From Flavobacterium hydatis (lineage in GTDB: Bacteria; Bacteroidota; Bacteroidia; Flavobacteriales; Flavobacteriaceae): 64,000 nt of DNA. Positions within the stretch are counted from its first letter, which is position 1. Each line of letters begins with the position of its first letter. Where the stretch lies: positions 124,001-188,000 of the forward strand of contig NZ_JPRM01000024.1 of assembly GCF_000737695.1 (NCBI RefSeq). The letters run 5' to 3'. Below are positions 17,000-26,592 of this stretch, piece by piece. The position numbers were made by a program, and so were the translations under genes. The notes beneath the pieces were generated by a model that saw only the letters and a list, made by a program, of their open reading frames with translations, had not been told where the DNA came from and searched no databases.

Positions 17000-18121
17000 A
17001 TGAAGAATATTTCATTCTCCCTAATAGCTATCATGCTGGTTTTTGCGTCATGTAAGAAAAAGGAAGTGCAAGCTCCGCCACAAGGCCCTGCTCCGTTTCC
17101 TGTTAAAACTGTTACAGTACAAGATGCTGTAGTTTATCAAGAGTATAGTGCAAATCTTGAAGGTCAACATAATGTTGAAATTCGTCCAAAAGTTAATGGA
17201 TATATTCAAAAAATTTATGTTGATGAAGGTCAGGTTGTAAAAAAAGGTCAATTACTTTTTAAACTAGAAACTCAAACATTAAATCAAGATGCATCTGCTG
17301 CAAAAGCTTCTGTTCAGGCTGCGCAAGTAGAGGTTGACAGATTGAAACCACTAGTTGATAGAAAAATCATTAGTATTGTTCAATTAGAAACTGCCAAAGC
17401 TAAATTGGCTCAAGCCAAAAGTGCTTACGGAAGTATTGCTGCAAATATTGGATACGGAACTATTGTTTCGCCAGTAAGTGGAGTAATTGGTGGTTTACCT
17501 TTTAGAGAAGGAAGCTTAGTTAGTGCAACTAGCGAAGTGCCTTTGACTACGGTATCTGACACTAAAATTGTTCGTGCTTATTTCTCTATGAATGAGAAAC
17601 AATTGTTGTTCTTTAATAAAACATTTAAAGGAGCAACTACTGCTGAAAAATTAAAATCTGCACCACCAGTTTCATTACTATTAGTAGATAATACTGAGTA
17701 CGATCAAAAAGGAAAAATTGCTACAATGAATGGTTTAGTAAATCCTGAAACAGGAAATACACAATTTAGAGCAGACTTTAATAACCCTCAAGGTATTTTA
17801 AGAAGTGGTAGTACAGGAATTATTCGTTTACCTATTGAGCAAAAAGATGTTATGTTAGTTCCTCAAAATGCAGTTTTTGAAGTACAAGGAAAATAAATGA
17901 TCTATGTTGTTGAAAAAGGGAACAAAGTAAAATCTACAATTGTTCAGACAAACGGAACTTCAGGTTTAGATTTTATCGTAACAGGAGGTCTTAAAGCAGG
18001 TGATGTCGTAGTAGTTGAAGGAGCGTCTAAACTAAAAGATGATATGGAAATTACACCACAGCAAGCTAAAGATGTAGCTTAAGATGCTGCAGAAACTACA
18101 AATACTACAGCTAAAAAATAA
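17000..18121 (+). pseudogene. RND efflux adaptor (AcrA/MexA-like), interrupted by two in-frame TAA codons
   Basis: Read through, this frame encodes a periplasmic adaptor of about 373 residues: lipoprotein signal ending in ASC (about residue 18), biotinyl-lipoyl-like half motif VEIRPKVNGYIQKIYVDEGQVVKKGQLLF, an alpha-helical hairpin, the second lipoyl half, and beta-barrel and membrane-proximal domains. An in-frame TAA (17894-17896) stops it after 298 residues, and the frame resumes at once with ATG (17897) for 61 residues of family-typical sequence (MIYVVEKGNKVK). A second TAA (18080-18082) precedes a 12-codon tail that ends at 18121, 8 bp before the pump gene. Either the adaptor is truncated, or the C-terminal part is made by reinitiation at TAAATG. 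Neither indels nor decay are seen elsewhere in the operon. Confidence 0.85.
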
Positions 18122-18129
18122 TATACAAG

Positions 18130-21100
18130 ATGTTAAAAACGTTTATAGAAAGACCAGTTCTCTCGACGGTAATATCTATCTTAATTACCATATTAGGTAT
18201 TTTAGGATTGATGTCGTTGCCTGTAGAACAATACCCCGAAATTGCCCCTCCAACTGTTCAAGTAACTGCTACATATACTGGAGCAAATGCCGAAACAGTA
18301 TTAAATAGTGTTGTAATTCCTCTTGAGGAAGAAATTAATGGTGTAGAAGGAATGACATACATGACTTCTTCTGCAGCGAATGATGGTTCTGCAAAAATAT
18401 CTGTTTATTTTGAACTTGGAGTTGACCCAGATATTGCTGCGGTAAACGTTCAGAACAGAGTTTCTCGTGCAACAAGTAAATTACCACAAGCCGTTGTACA
18501 AACCGGGGTTACTACCCTAAAAAGCCAAACGAGTGCTTTGATGTTCTTTGCTTTGTATTCAAACAACAAAGATTTCGACGAAACTTATATTCAGAATTAC
18601 GCCAAAATTAACCTTGTACCAAAATTACAACGTGTTAAAGGTGTAGGACAAATAAATGTTTTTGGAGCCAAAGATTACTCGATGAGAATCTGGATTTCTC
18701 CAGAAAAAATGGCAGCTTACGATGTATCTCCAAAAGATATTCAGGCAGCATTACAAGAACAAAACGTTGAGGCTGCTCCAGGTAAATTTGGAGAAAATGC
18801 CGATGGTATTTACGAATACGTAATTAAATACAAAGGACGTCTTTCGGAAATTAAAGATTACGAAGATATTGTTATCAAAGCTACAGGTAATGGAAACTTT
18901 GTTCACTTAAAAGATGTTGCAACTGTAGAGTTGGGAGCTTTTAATTATGGAAACAAGAATATTGCAATGGGTAAACAAGGTGTTGCCGTTGGGGTATTCC
19001 AAACTTCTGGATCAAACGCACAAGACATTATTACTGAGGTTGTAAATATCTTAGATGATGCAAAACCAGATTTCCCAAAAGGAGTTGATTATGTAATTCC
19101 TTATAATACTAAAACGTTCTTAGATGCATCGATAGAAAAAGTAATTTCAACATTAGTTGAAGCTTTTATATTGGTATTTATTGTAGTGTTTTTATTCTTA
19201 CAGGATTTCCGTTCTACATTAATTCCTGCAATAGCAGTACCGGTTGCGATTATTGGTACATTCTTCTTCTTGCAAGTATTTGGGTTCTCTATCAATATGT
19301 TAACATTGTTTGCAATGATTCTAGCAATTGGTATTGTGGTCGATGATGCGATTGTCGTCGTCGAGGCGGTGCATGCCAAGCTTGATGAAGGTGCTAAATC
19401 AGGAAAAGAAGCTACACTTTCTGCGATGAGCGAAATTACAGGAGCGATTATATCTATCACATTAGTAATGGCAGCGGTATTTATACCAGTATCATTCTTA
19501 AGTGGTCCATCGGGTGTGTTCTACCAACAATTTGCGATCACATTGGCAATTGCAATTTTAATTTCGGCAGTAAATGCATTAACATTAAGTCCAGCATTAT
19601 GTGCTTTGTTCTTAAAGCCTCATGAAGCATCAGAACATCATAACAAAAATTTCAAAGACAGATTCTTCATTGCTTTCAATACAAGTTTTGATAGAATGAA
19701 TAATAAATATGTTAAGTCTCTTGGATTCTTGGCAAGAAAAAAATGGGTTGCAATATCAGGATTATTAGTATTCTCTGCAATCACTATATTTTTATTCCAA
19801 ACTACACCATCAGGATTTATTCCTAATGAGGATAGAGGAATTATCATGGCGGATTTAACACTTCCTCCAGGAACAACAATTGAGAAAACTCAATTAGCAG
19901 TTAACGAATTAGACTCTATTTTAGCCTCAATGGATATTGTAGAAGCAAGAATGAGTGTTGTTGGTTTTAGTTTATTAAACAGTGTAAATGGTGGTTCATA
20001 CGCCTTTACCGTAATTAAATTAAAAGACTGGAAATACCGTAAAGAAGCTAATCAATCAGTAGATGCTGTTGTTGGTGAATTATTTGGTAGAACAGCACAT
20101 TTTAAAGATGCTAAAGCATTATTCTTTACACCTCCGAGTGTACAAGGTTTTGGTTCTGCAGACGGATTCGAATTAAAAATTCAAGATAAAGGAGATGATG
20201 ATTGGACTACAGTAAGTAAAGTAAGTAATGAATTCTTGGGTGAATTAATGAAAAGACCAGAGATTCAATATGCTGTTACAAACTTTAACCCTACATTCCC
20301 ACAATATCAAATGGATATTAATGTAGAAAGAGCTAAAAATGCAGGAGTTTCAGTATCTGAAATTTTCAATACAATGCAAGGGTATTATGGAGGATTGTAT
20401 ACTACAGATTTTAACAAATTTGGTAAACAATACCGTGTAATGATTCAGGCAAAACCTTCTGACAGAGCAACTCTGGAATCGATTAACACAATTTATGTTA
20501 AGAATGCTGCCGGACAGCAAGTAGCAATAAGCCAATTTGTTGATTTCAAGAGAATTTACGGACCAGAAGCTGTTGCTCGTTTCAACATGCTTAAAGCAGT
20601 TAACGTAAATGGTAAAGCAAAACCAGGTTATAGTTCTGGAGATGCTATTAGAGCTGTACAAGAAGTTGCGGCACAACATTTACCAAAAAGTTATAGCTAT
20701 GAATTCTCTGGTATGACACGTGAGGAAATCATTGCTGGTAGTCAGGCTGCAGGTGTATTCTTATTGAGTTTAATATTTGTATACTTTTTATTAAGTGCAC
20801 AATACGAAAGTTATTTAGTACCATTATCAGTATTGCTTTCATTACCTGTAGGTATTGCTGGTGCAATTGGATTCGTAAAACTAGCAGGATTAGAAAATAA
20901 CATTTATTTCCAGGTAGCCCTGATAATGCTTATAGGACTACTAGCGAAGAATGCCATTCTGATAGTCGAGTTTGCCATACAAAGGCGACGACACGGGATG
21001 GACTTAACTCAAGCTGCGATAGAAGGTGCAAAAGCACGTTTACGTCCTATTTTAATGACCTCTCTTGCTTTTATCTTTGGTTTAATGCCATTAGCTTTAG

Positions 21101-21300
21101 CTTCAGGAGTAGGTGCTGTAGGTAACCGTTCAATCGGTATGGGAGCTGTAGGTGGAATGTTGATAGGAACAATCTTTGGAGTATTTGTAATTCCAATCTT
21201 GTTTATCATCTTCCAAAGCTTACAAGAAAGAATCTCTGGAAAACCATTTACAGAGAAAGAATCAGATGTTATACTTTTAGACGAAGAAAATGAAAAATAA
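18130..21300 (+). CDS. RND multidrug efflux pump, inner-membrane subunit (HAE1, AcrB-like)
   Basis: This is a 1056-residue proton/drug antiporter of the inner membrane. TM1 is preceded by the invariant F.ERPVLSTV start, and two large periplasmic loops follow TM1 and TM7. The proton-relay Asp pair lies in IGIVVDDAIVVVEAV (about residue 405). The second-half motif IGLLAKNAILIVEFA and a TM11-12 block GVGAVGNRSIGMGAVGGM are present. The length is normal and all domains are intact. The 3' end overlaps the channel gene by 11 bp. Two short patches (about 19330-19390 and 20915-21000) use codons unlike their surroundings. Substrates cannot be predicted. Confidence 0.95.
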   Translation: MLKTFIERPVLSTVISILITILGILGLMSLPVEQYPEIAPPTVQVTATYTGANAETVLNSVVIPLEEEINGVEGMTYMTSSAANDGSAKISVYFELGVDPDIAAVNVQNRVSRATSKLPQAVVQTGVTTLKSQTSALMFFALYSNNKDFDETYIQNYAKINLVPKLQRVKGVGQINVFGAKDYSMRIWISPEKMAAYDVSPKDIQAALQEQNVEAAPGKFGENADGIYEYVIKYKGRLSEIKDYEDIVIKATGNGNFVHLKDVATVELGAFNYGNKNIAMGKQGVAVGVFQTSGSNAQDIITEVVNILDDAKPDFPKGVDYVIPYNTKTFLDASIEKVISTLVEAFILVFIVVFLFLQDFRSTLIPAIAVPVAIIGTFFFLQVFGFSINMLTLFAMILAIGIVVDDAIVVVEAVHAKLDEGAKSGKEATLSAMSEITGAIISITLVMAAVFIPVSFLSGPSGVFYQQFAITLAIAILISAVNALTLSPALCALFLKPHEASEHHNKNFKDRFFIAFNTSFDRMNNKYVKSLGFLARKKWVAISGLLVFSAITIFLFQTTPSGFIPNEDRGIIMADLTLPPGTTIEKTQLAVNELDSILASMDIVEARMSVVGFSLLNSVNGGSYAFTVIKLKDWKYRKEANQSVDAVVGELFGRTAHFKDAKALFFTPPSVQGFGSADGFELKIQDKGDDDWTTVSKVSNEFLGELMKRPEIQYAVTNFNPTFPQYQMDINVERAKNAGVSVSEIFNTMQGYYGGLYTTDFNKFGKQYRVMIQAKPSDRATLESINTIYVKNAAGQQVAISQFVDFKRIYGPEAVARFNMLKAVNVNGKAKPGYSSGDAIRAVQEVAAQHLPKSYSYEFSGMTREEIIAGSQAAGVFLLSLIFVYFLLSAQYESYLVPLSVLLSLPVGIAGAIGFVKLAGLENNIYFQVALIMLIGLLAKNAILIVEFAIQRRRHGMDLTQAAIEGAKARLRPILMTSLAFIFGLMPLALASGVGAVGNRSIGMGAVGGMLIGTIFGVFVIPILFIIFQSLQERISGKPFTEKESDVILLDEENEK

Positions 21301-22693
21301 TATAAATAAAATAGTAACAGTTGTCATCACGGCAACTGTTATGCAATCCTGCTTCGTTGCAAAAGAATACGAAAGACCAAAGGATATTAAAACCGAAAAC
21401 TTATATAGAACCGAAGTAGTTTCTAAAGACAGTACTTCGATGGCAAATGTATCTTGGGATAAAGTTTTCACAGATCCTATTTTGCAAGGTTACATCAGGA
21501 AAGGTTTAGAGAATAACTTGGATATCCGAATTGCAATGCAAAATATTGCTGCTGCCGAAGCATCAATGAAACAAGGAAAAGCAGGGTACTTCCCTACTGT
21601 TTCCGTAGGTGCAGATTGGACACACCAACAATTATCAAAAAATAGCCAGTTTGGGGCTTTACTTCAAAATCGTAGTACCGATCAATACCAGATTGCTGGA
21701 ACTCTAGGTTGGGAAGCAGATATTTGGGGTAAAATAAGAAGTAATAAGCGTGCAACAAATGCAGTTTTTTTACAAACTACTGCAGCAAATCAAGCTGTTA
21801 AAACGCAATTAATTGCTGATATTGCTTCTACTTACTATCAGTTAATTGCAATAGATGAGCAAATTAAGTTATCTGAAGAAACTTTAATTAACAGAGTTGA
21901 AAGTGTTGAGACGATTATTGCTTTAAAAGATGCTGGAAACGTTACTGAAGTTGGTGTTAAACAAACTGAAGCTCAAAAATATGCTACAGAAATTATCATT
22001 GCTGATTTAAAAGTAAGCACAATACTTTTTGAAAACAAAATGAGCATTCTTTTAGGAGAAGCTTCTACTAAAGTAGAAAGAAGTAGTTTTGAAGTACAAA
22101 AAATGCAACCAGAAATTACACTTGGAGTACCTGCAACTTTATTAAGAAACAGACCAGATGTAATTGCAGCAGAATATAATTTGATTTCAAATTTTGAAAG
22201 AACAAACGTTGCAAGAAGTAATTTTTACCCAACGCTTAAAATTACTGCAACAGGCGGACTTCAGAGTATTGATTTAAAAGAATGGTTTAGTGCAAATTCA
22301 TTTTTTGCAAATGTTGTAACAGGATTAACACAACCAATTTTTAATCAACGTCAGATTAAAACAAACTTTGAAATTGCAAAAGCAAATCAAGAAAAAGCAT
22401 ACCTACAGTTTGAGCAATCTTTGCTTATAGCAGGAAAAGAAGTTTCTGATGCATTAGCACAATATAATAACGAAACCAAAAAGATTGAAATCCGTCAGAA
22501 ACAAGTAGATGCATTAAAAGTAGCTACAGGATATTCAGATGAATTATTAAAATATGGTTTAGTAAATTATTTAGAAGTTCTTACAGCAAAAGACGATGCT
22601 CTAAGTGCTGAATTAACTTTAATCGAAAATAAATTTTCACAATATAATGCCATTATTCAATTATACAGAGCCCTTGGAGGCGGATGGCAGTAA
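21290..22693 (+). CDS. RND outer-membrane channel lipoprotein (OprM/NodT-like)
   Basis: This 467-residue TolC-type outer-membrane factor has a lipoprotein signal (lipobox MQSC at about residues 19-22), so it is lipid-anchored. Two TolC repeats of paired long helices follow, with conserved LRNRPDVIAAEYNL (about 285-298) and the C-terminal GLVNYLEVLTA and YRALGGGW motifs of OprM/NodT. The gene starts inside the pump gene (11-bp overlap) and ends with a terminator at 22731-22767, closing the operon. The assignment is secure. Confidence 0.93.
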   Translation: MKNNINKIVTVVITATVMQSCFVAKEYERPKDIKTENLYRTEVVSKDSTSMANVSWDKVFTDPILQGYIRKGLENNLDIRIAMQNIAAAEASMKQGKAGYFPTVSVGADWTHQQLSKNSQFGALLQNRSTDQYQIAGTLGWEADIWGKIRSNKRATNAVFLQTTAANQAVKTQLIADIASTYYQLIAIDEQIKLSEETLINRVESVETIIALKDAGNVTEVGVKQTEAQKYATEIIIADLKVSTILFENKMSILLGEASTKVERSSFEVQKMQPEITLGVPATLLRNRPDVIAAEYNLISNFERTNVARSNFYPTLKITATGGLQSIDLKEWFSANSFFANVVTGLTQPIFNQRQIKTNFEIAKANQEKAYLQFEQSLLIAGKEVSDALAQYNNETKKIEIRQKQVDALKVATGYSDELLKYGLVNYLEVLTAKDDALSAELTLIENKFSQYNAIIQLYRALGGGWQ

Positions 22694-22730
22694 GATTTCA
22701 TAATTAGGTTACTTATTAATTTTCGTATTT

Positions 22731-22767
22731 AAACCACTGGATATTTTTTATATTCAGTGGTTTTTAT
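22731..22767 (+). terminator. Terminator of the first efflux operon
   Basis: The stem AAACCACTGGATA/TATTCAGTGGTTT (one G-T wobble) with a short T-rich loop is followed by TTTTT. It lies 38 bp after the channel-gene stop. Confidence 0.85.
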
Positions 22768-22841
22768 TTTTCATAGTAAAAATTATCATAATATTAATAA
22801 ATAGCCGTTTTAAAAAGAAGTAAATTGGCACTAAGATTTAA

Positions 22842-22849
22842 TAATTTTG
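22842..22849 (+). promoter_or_regulatory. Candidate -7 box of the porX promoter
   Basis: TAATTTTG matches TAnnTTTG and lies 16 bp before the porX ATG. The nearest upstream TTG (22825-22827) is 14 bp away, shorter than the usual 17-23 bp. Confidence 0.4.
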
Positions 22850-22865
22850 AACAAGCTATATAATT

Positions 22866-24419
22866 ATGGATAAGATAAAAATACTTTGGGTTGATGATGA
22901 AATCGACTTATTAAAGCCACACATACTCTTTTTAGAGAAAAAAAACTATGCAGTTACAACTTCAAACAATGGTCTTGATGCAATTGCAATATTTGAAGAA
23001 GAAAATTTTGATATTGTTTTTCTTGACGAAAATATGCCAGGAATGAGCGGATTGGAAACCCTTTCAGAAATGAAAGAAAAAAAATCTACTATTCCGATGA
23101 TTATGATTACCAAAAGCGAGGAAGAATATATCATGGAGGAAGCTATTGGATCTAAAATAGCCGACTACTTAATAAAACCTGTAAATCCTAATCAGATTTT
23201 ATTAAGCTTGAAGAAAAATCTGGATCATTCGAGATTAATTTCTGAAAAAACAACACTTGATTATCAGAAAGAATTCCGAAAAATTGCAATGGAAATGGCA
23301 ATGGTAAACTCTTATGAAGATTGGATAGAGCTATACAAAAAGCTGATATTTTGGGAATTAGAATTAGAGAACATCAACGACCAGGGAATGATTCAAATTT
23401 TAGAATCTCAAAAAGTTGAAGCAAATTCACAGTTTGGTAAATACATCGAGCGTAATTATGAAGATTGGTTTGCACCAAAAGCAGATAAACCAATTCAGTC
23501 CCATACTTTATTTAAAGAATTAGTAGTTCCAGAAATTAAAAAGAAAGACAAACCAATTTTGTTTGTTGTAATTGATAATTTACGTTACGACCAATGGAAA
23601 TCATTTGAAACTGTAGTAGGAAATTATTATAAATTAGAGAAAGAAGTTCCTTATTTCTCTATACTTCCTACAGCAACACAATATGCCCGAAATGCAATAT
23701 TCTCAGGACTATTACCAACAGAAATGGAAAAACAATTTCCTGAATATTGGAAAAATGATGTAGAAGATGGTGGGAAAAATTTATACGAAGCAGAGTTTTT
23801 AAGCGCTCAATTAAAACGCTTGGGTCTAAATATAAAAGAAGACTATTTTAAAATTACCAACCTTGCAAGCGGAAAAAAATTAGCGGAAAATTTTAAAGCA
23901 CTCAAAAATAATGACCTTGTAACGGTAGTTTACAATTTTGTTGATATGTTATCGCATGCAAAAACAGAGCTAGATGTTGTAAAAGAATTAGCCTCAGATG
24001 ATAAAGCATACCGATCGCTGACGTTAAGCTGGTTCAAGAATTCACCTTTGTTAGAAATTATACAACAAGCTCAGAACTTAGGGTTTAAATTGATTCTTAC
24101 TACAGATCACGGAACGATCAATGTAAAAAATCCATCCAAAGTTGTAGGAGATAAAAACACAAGTTTAAACTTACGCTACAAAACAGGACGTAGTTTAACC
24201 TATGAACAAAAAGATGTGTATGTTGTAAAAGAACCTAAAAAAATAGGTTTACCTGCAATAAATATGAGCAGTTCGTTTATTTTTGCAAAAAATGATTTGT
24301 TTTTGGCTTACGTAAATAATTACAATCATTATGTAAGTTATTATAAAAACACGTATCAGCATGGAGGAATTTCATTAGAAGAAATGATAATTCCGTTCTT
24401 AATATTTAATCCAAAGTAA
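22866..24419 (+). CDS. porX: PorX: response regulator with PglZ phosphatase-like domain (T9SS regulation)
   Basis: This 517-residue protein joins a CheY-like receiver (about 1-120) to a PglZ domain of the alkaline phosphatase superfamily (about 200-517). In the receiver the acidic pair is DDE at 10-12, the phospho-acceptor Asp54 is in VFLDENMPG, and the switch Lys is in YLIKPVNP. In PglZ the metal-site motifs VIDNLRYDQW (about 236-245) and LTTDHGT (about 414-420) are intact. PorX controls type IX secretion genes in gliding and oral Bacteroidota, partnering with PorY and an ECF sigma factor (established knowledge). Those partners are not in the window, but a T9SS substrate is (5590-7992). tsaE follows after 32 bp. 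Confidence 0.94.
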   Translation: MDKIKILWVDDEIDLLKPHILFLEKKNYAVTTSNNGLDAIAIFEEENFDIVFLDENMPGMSGLETLSEMKEKKSTIPMIMITKSEEEYIMEEAIGSKIADYLIKPVNPNQILLSLKKNLDHSRLISEKTTLDYQKEFRKIAMEMAMVNSYEDWIELYKKLIFWELELENINDQGMIQILESQKVEANSQFGKYIERNYEDWFAPKADKPIQSHTLFKELVVPEIKKKDKPILFVVIDNLRYDQWKSFETVVGNYYKLEKEVPYFSILPTATQYARNAIFSGLLPTEMEKQFPEYWKNDVEDGGKNLYEAEFLSAQLKRLGLNIKEDYFKITNLASGKKLAENFKALKNNDLVTVVYNFVDMLSHAKTELDVVKELASDDKAYRSLTLSWFKNSPLLEIIQQAQNLGFKLILTTDHGTINVKNPSKVVGDKNTSLNLRYKTGRSLTYEQKDVYVVKEPKKIGLPAINMSSSFIFAKNDLFLAYVNNYNHYVSYYKNTYQHGGISLEEMIIPFLIFNPK

Positions 24420-24451
24420 AAAAAATTAGCTTAAGAAAATATAAATAAAAA

Positions 24452-24859
24452 ATGGAAGTTACTTTTTCGTTAGACCAAATCCAGGATGTTGCACAACAAA
24501 TTTTAGCACAAAACCCTAATAAAATTCTCCTTTTTAATGGAGAAATGGGTGCGGGTAAAACCACACTTATAAAGCAATTGTGTAAAAGTTTAGGAATAGA
24601 AGATGCCACAAGCAGCCCAACTTTTTCTTTGGTTAATGAATATCAAACTAATGACAATCAAACTGTTTATCATTTTGATTTTTATAGATTAAATCATGAA
24701 ACTGAAGCTCTAGACATGGGAGTTGATGATTATTTATATTCTGGAAATTGGTGTTTTATCGAATGGTCAGAAAAAATTCCAAATTTAATCCCAGAGCAAC
24801 ATTCGGTTGTTACAATCGAATTGTTGCCAGACGGAAAACGTTTATTAAAACTGGTTTAA
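24452..24859 (+). CDS. tsaE: tRNA threonylcarbamoyladenosine ATPase TsaE
   Basis: TsaE is a 135-residue P-loop ATPase that acts with TsaB and TsaD to complete the t6A modification of ANN-decoding tRNAs. The Walker A motif is FNGEMGAGKTTLIKQL (about 29-44), followed by ATSSPTFSLVNEY (about 50-62), VYHFDFYRL (about 69-77) and CFIEWSEKIP (about 98-107). The length is typical. It follows porX by 32 bp and is probably in the same transcript. A YrdC/Sua5-type enzyme of the same pathway is encoded at 36699-37319. The assignment is secure. Confidence 0.94.
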   Translation: MEVTFSLDQIQDVAQQILAQNPNKILLFNGEMGAGKTTLIKQLCKSLGIEDATSSPTFSLVNEYQTNDNQTVYHFDFYRLNHETEALDMGVDDYLYSGNWCFIEWSEKIPNLIPEQHSVVTIELLPDGKRLLKLV

Positions 24860-24956
24860 TTCTTTAGGCTAAAGCCAAAAATATACTTCTTTCAGGAACG
24901 TGTATTAGCCTAGAGAATACTGTTTTATTAAAAAGATTTTACGTAATTTGTACTCT

Positions 24957-24964
24957 TAATTTTG
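24957..24964 (+). promoter_or_regulatory. Candidate -7 box upstream of alanine dehydrogenase
   Basis: TAATTTTG lies 8 bp before the ATG at 24973, a placement that implies a nearly leaderless mRNA. No correctly spaced TTG is present. Confidence 0.4.
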
Positions 24965-24972
24965 CATAAACA

Positions 24973-26172
24973 ATGTCAATAACGATAACTCCATTTACGA
25001 AACAAGATTTGTTGCCACAAGAAGAAAAACTTGAAATTGGCAGATACAAAAGAGAACTTTTCATTGGAATTCCTAAGGAAACTAGTTATCAGGAACGTCG
25101 TATTTGCTTAACACCAGATGCTGTAAACTCACTTACCTATCAGGGACACAGAGTAATGATAGAATCTGGAGCAGGAGAAAGTTCAAGTTATACCGATAAA
25201 GAATATAGTGATGCTGGTGCAGAAGTAACAAAAGATACCAAACGAGTTTTTGGTTGTCCGATGTTATTAAAGGTTGAACCACCAACAGTTGCTGAGATTA
25301 AATTAATGAATCCGGAAACGATTTTGATATCTGCGATTCAATTAAAAACTAAGAAAAAAGCTTATTTTGAAGCTTTGGCTCAAAAAAGAATTACCGCATT
25401 AGCATTTGAATATATAAAAGATGAGGACGGAACTTATCCTGCTGTAAAGTCATTAAGCGAAATTGCAGGAACAGCATCAATACTTATTGCTGCCGAATTA
25501 ATGATTACAAATGAGTTCGGAAAAGGATTGCTATTTGGTAATATTACTGGAGTCCCTCCTACCGATGTTGTAATTTTAGGCGCAGGAACTGTTGGGGAAT
25601 TTGCTGCAAAAACCGCAATTGGCCTAGGGGCAACTGTAAAAGTATTTGATAATTCGATTACTAAATTGCGCCGTTTACAAAACAATCTTAATCAGCGTAT
25701 TTTTACATCGACCATACAACCAAAAGCATTATTAAAAGCATTAAGACGTTGTGATGTTGCCATTGGTGCTATGCGAGGAAAAGAACGTTGCCCAATTATA
25801 GTAACCGAAACTATGGTAGAGCACATGAAAAAAGGTGCTGTAATTGTAGATGTAAGTATTGATACTGGTGGTTGTTTTGAAACCTCGGAAGTAACAACAC
25901 ACGAAAAACCAACTTTCATTAAAAGTAATGTTTTACATTATTGCGTGCCAAATATTCCATCTCGATATTCTAAAACTGCCTCACTTTCAATAAGTAACAT
26001 AATTACTCCTTATTTGTTACAAATTGCTGAAGATGGCGGACTCGAAAGTGCCATAAGATGTAATAAAGGATTAAAAAACGGAATTTATATGTATCACGGA
26101 ATCCTTACCAATAAAGCTATAGGCGAATGGTTTGATTTACCTGATAATGACATTAATTTACTTGTATTTTAA
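24973..26172 (+). CDS. ald: Alanine dehydrogenase
   Basis: This 399-residue enzyme of the alanine dehydrogenase/PntA family interconverts L-alanine and pyruvate with NAD. The N-terminal substrate domain has IGIPKETSYQERRICLTP (about 32-49). The Rossmann loop VILGAGTVGEFAA is at about 199-211. DVSIDTGGCFETS (about 295-307) and the C-terminal VPNIPSRYSKTASLSISN are family landmarks. It is about 25 residues longer than classical Ald because of an N-terminal extension. The paralogous N-terminal half of NAD(P) transhydrogenase is a remote alternative, but no pntB follows. Confidence 0.85.
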   Translation: MSITITPFTKQDLLPQEEKLEIGRYKRELFIGIPKETSYQERRICLTPDAVNSLTYQGHRVMIESGAGESSSYTDKEYSDAGAEVTKDTKRVFGCPMLLKVEPPTVAEIKLMNPETILISAIQLKTKKKAYFEALAQKRITALAFEYIKDEDGTYPAVKSLSEIAGTASILIAAELMITNEFGKGLLFGNITGVPPTDVVILGAGTVGEFAAKTAIGLGATVKVFDNSITKLRRLQNNLNQRIFTSTIQPKALLKALRRCDVAIGAMRGKERCPIIVTETMVEHMKKGAVIVDVSIDTGGCFETSEVTTHEKPTFIKSNVLHYCVPNIPSRYSKTASLSISNIITPYLLQIAEDGGLESAIRCNKGLKNGIYMYHGILTNKAIGEWFDLPDNDINLLVF

Positions 26173-26193
26173 GGCAACTTTAGTGTACCTTTG
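26162..26193 (+). promoter_or_regulatory. Bacteroidota-type promoter (TTG-N21-TACCTTTG)
   Basis: TTG (26162-26164) and TACCTTTG (26186-26193) are separated by 21 bp, fitting the -33/-7 rule. The -33 element lies inside the last codons of the alanine dehydrogenase gene, and the start served is at 26209. Confidence 0.65.
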
Positions 26194-26208
26194 CCAAAAA
26201 TAGAATTC

Positions 26209-26592
26209 ATGAAGTTTGCACATCGTTTTGCTTATTATTTAGTTGGTTTAGTTATTGGATGTTTCTTTGTAGCCCTTGTATTTAGTGGGAAAGATACACG
26301 TTGTAATTATTTTCCGAATGCAAGAGTTTTAAATGATTTAAGAAATAAACCATTTCACTATTCTGAAGAAGCATCTAAAATTTTGACTGAAAAATGGATT
26401 GACACTTTAGATATAAAAAACACATTACAATTTGGTGATGTAGATTTTGATCAAAGTAATGTAGAATATAAAAAAGGGAAGTTATATGTTATAGAAGGTA
26501 AAACCTTGAAAAACCAAGAAGTAATACTTAAAGTAATTAATTACCCAGGAAAAGCTGTTTTAGAATCTATAGAAAAAAAACCAGCTAATTAG
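26209..26592 (+). CDS. DUF4258-like membrane-anchored protein
   Basis: This protein of about 127 residues has one N-terminal transmembrane helix (AYYLVGLVIGCFFVALVF, about 6-23) and a soluble part that matches my recollection of DUF4258 proteins (TLQFGDVDFDQSNVEYKKGKLYVIEGKT). The open frame extends to a TTG at 26191, but that lies within a TACCTTTG -7 box, so the ATG at 26209 is the likely start. Its stop overlaps the convergent ung stop by 4 bp, leaving no room for a terminator. The function is unknown. Confidence 0.7.
   Translation: MKFAHRFAYYLVGLVIGCFFVALVFSGKDTRCNYFPNARVLNDLRNKPFHYSEEASKILTEKWIDTLDIKNTLQFGDVDFDQSNVEYKKGKLYVIEGKTLKNQEVILKVINYPGKAVLESIEKKPAN

Noticed and set aside
19101..19460. 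Long minus-strand open frame inside the first pump gene
   Set aside because: It is antisense to well-conserved transmembrane sequence and has low-complexity composition with no recognisable domain.
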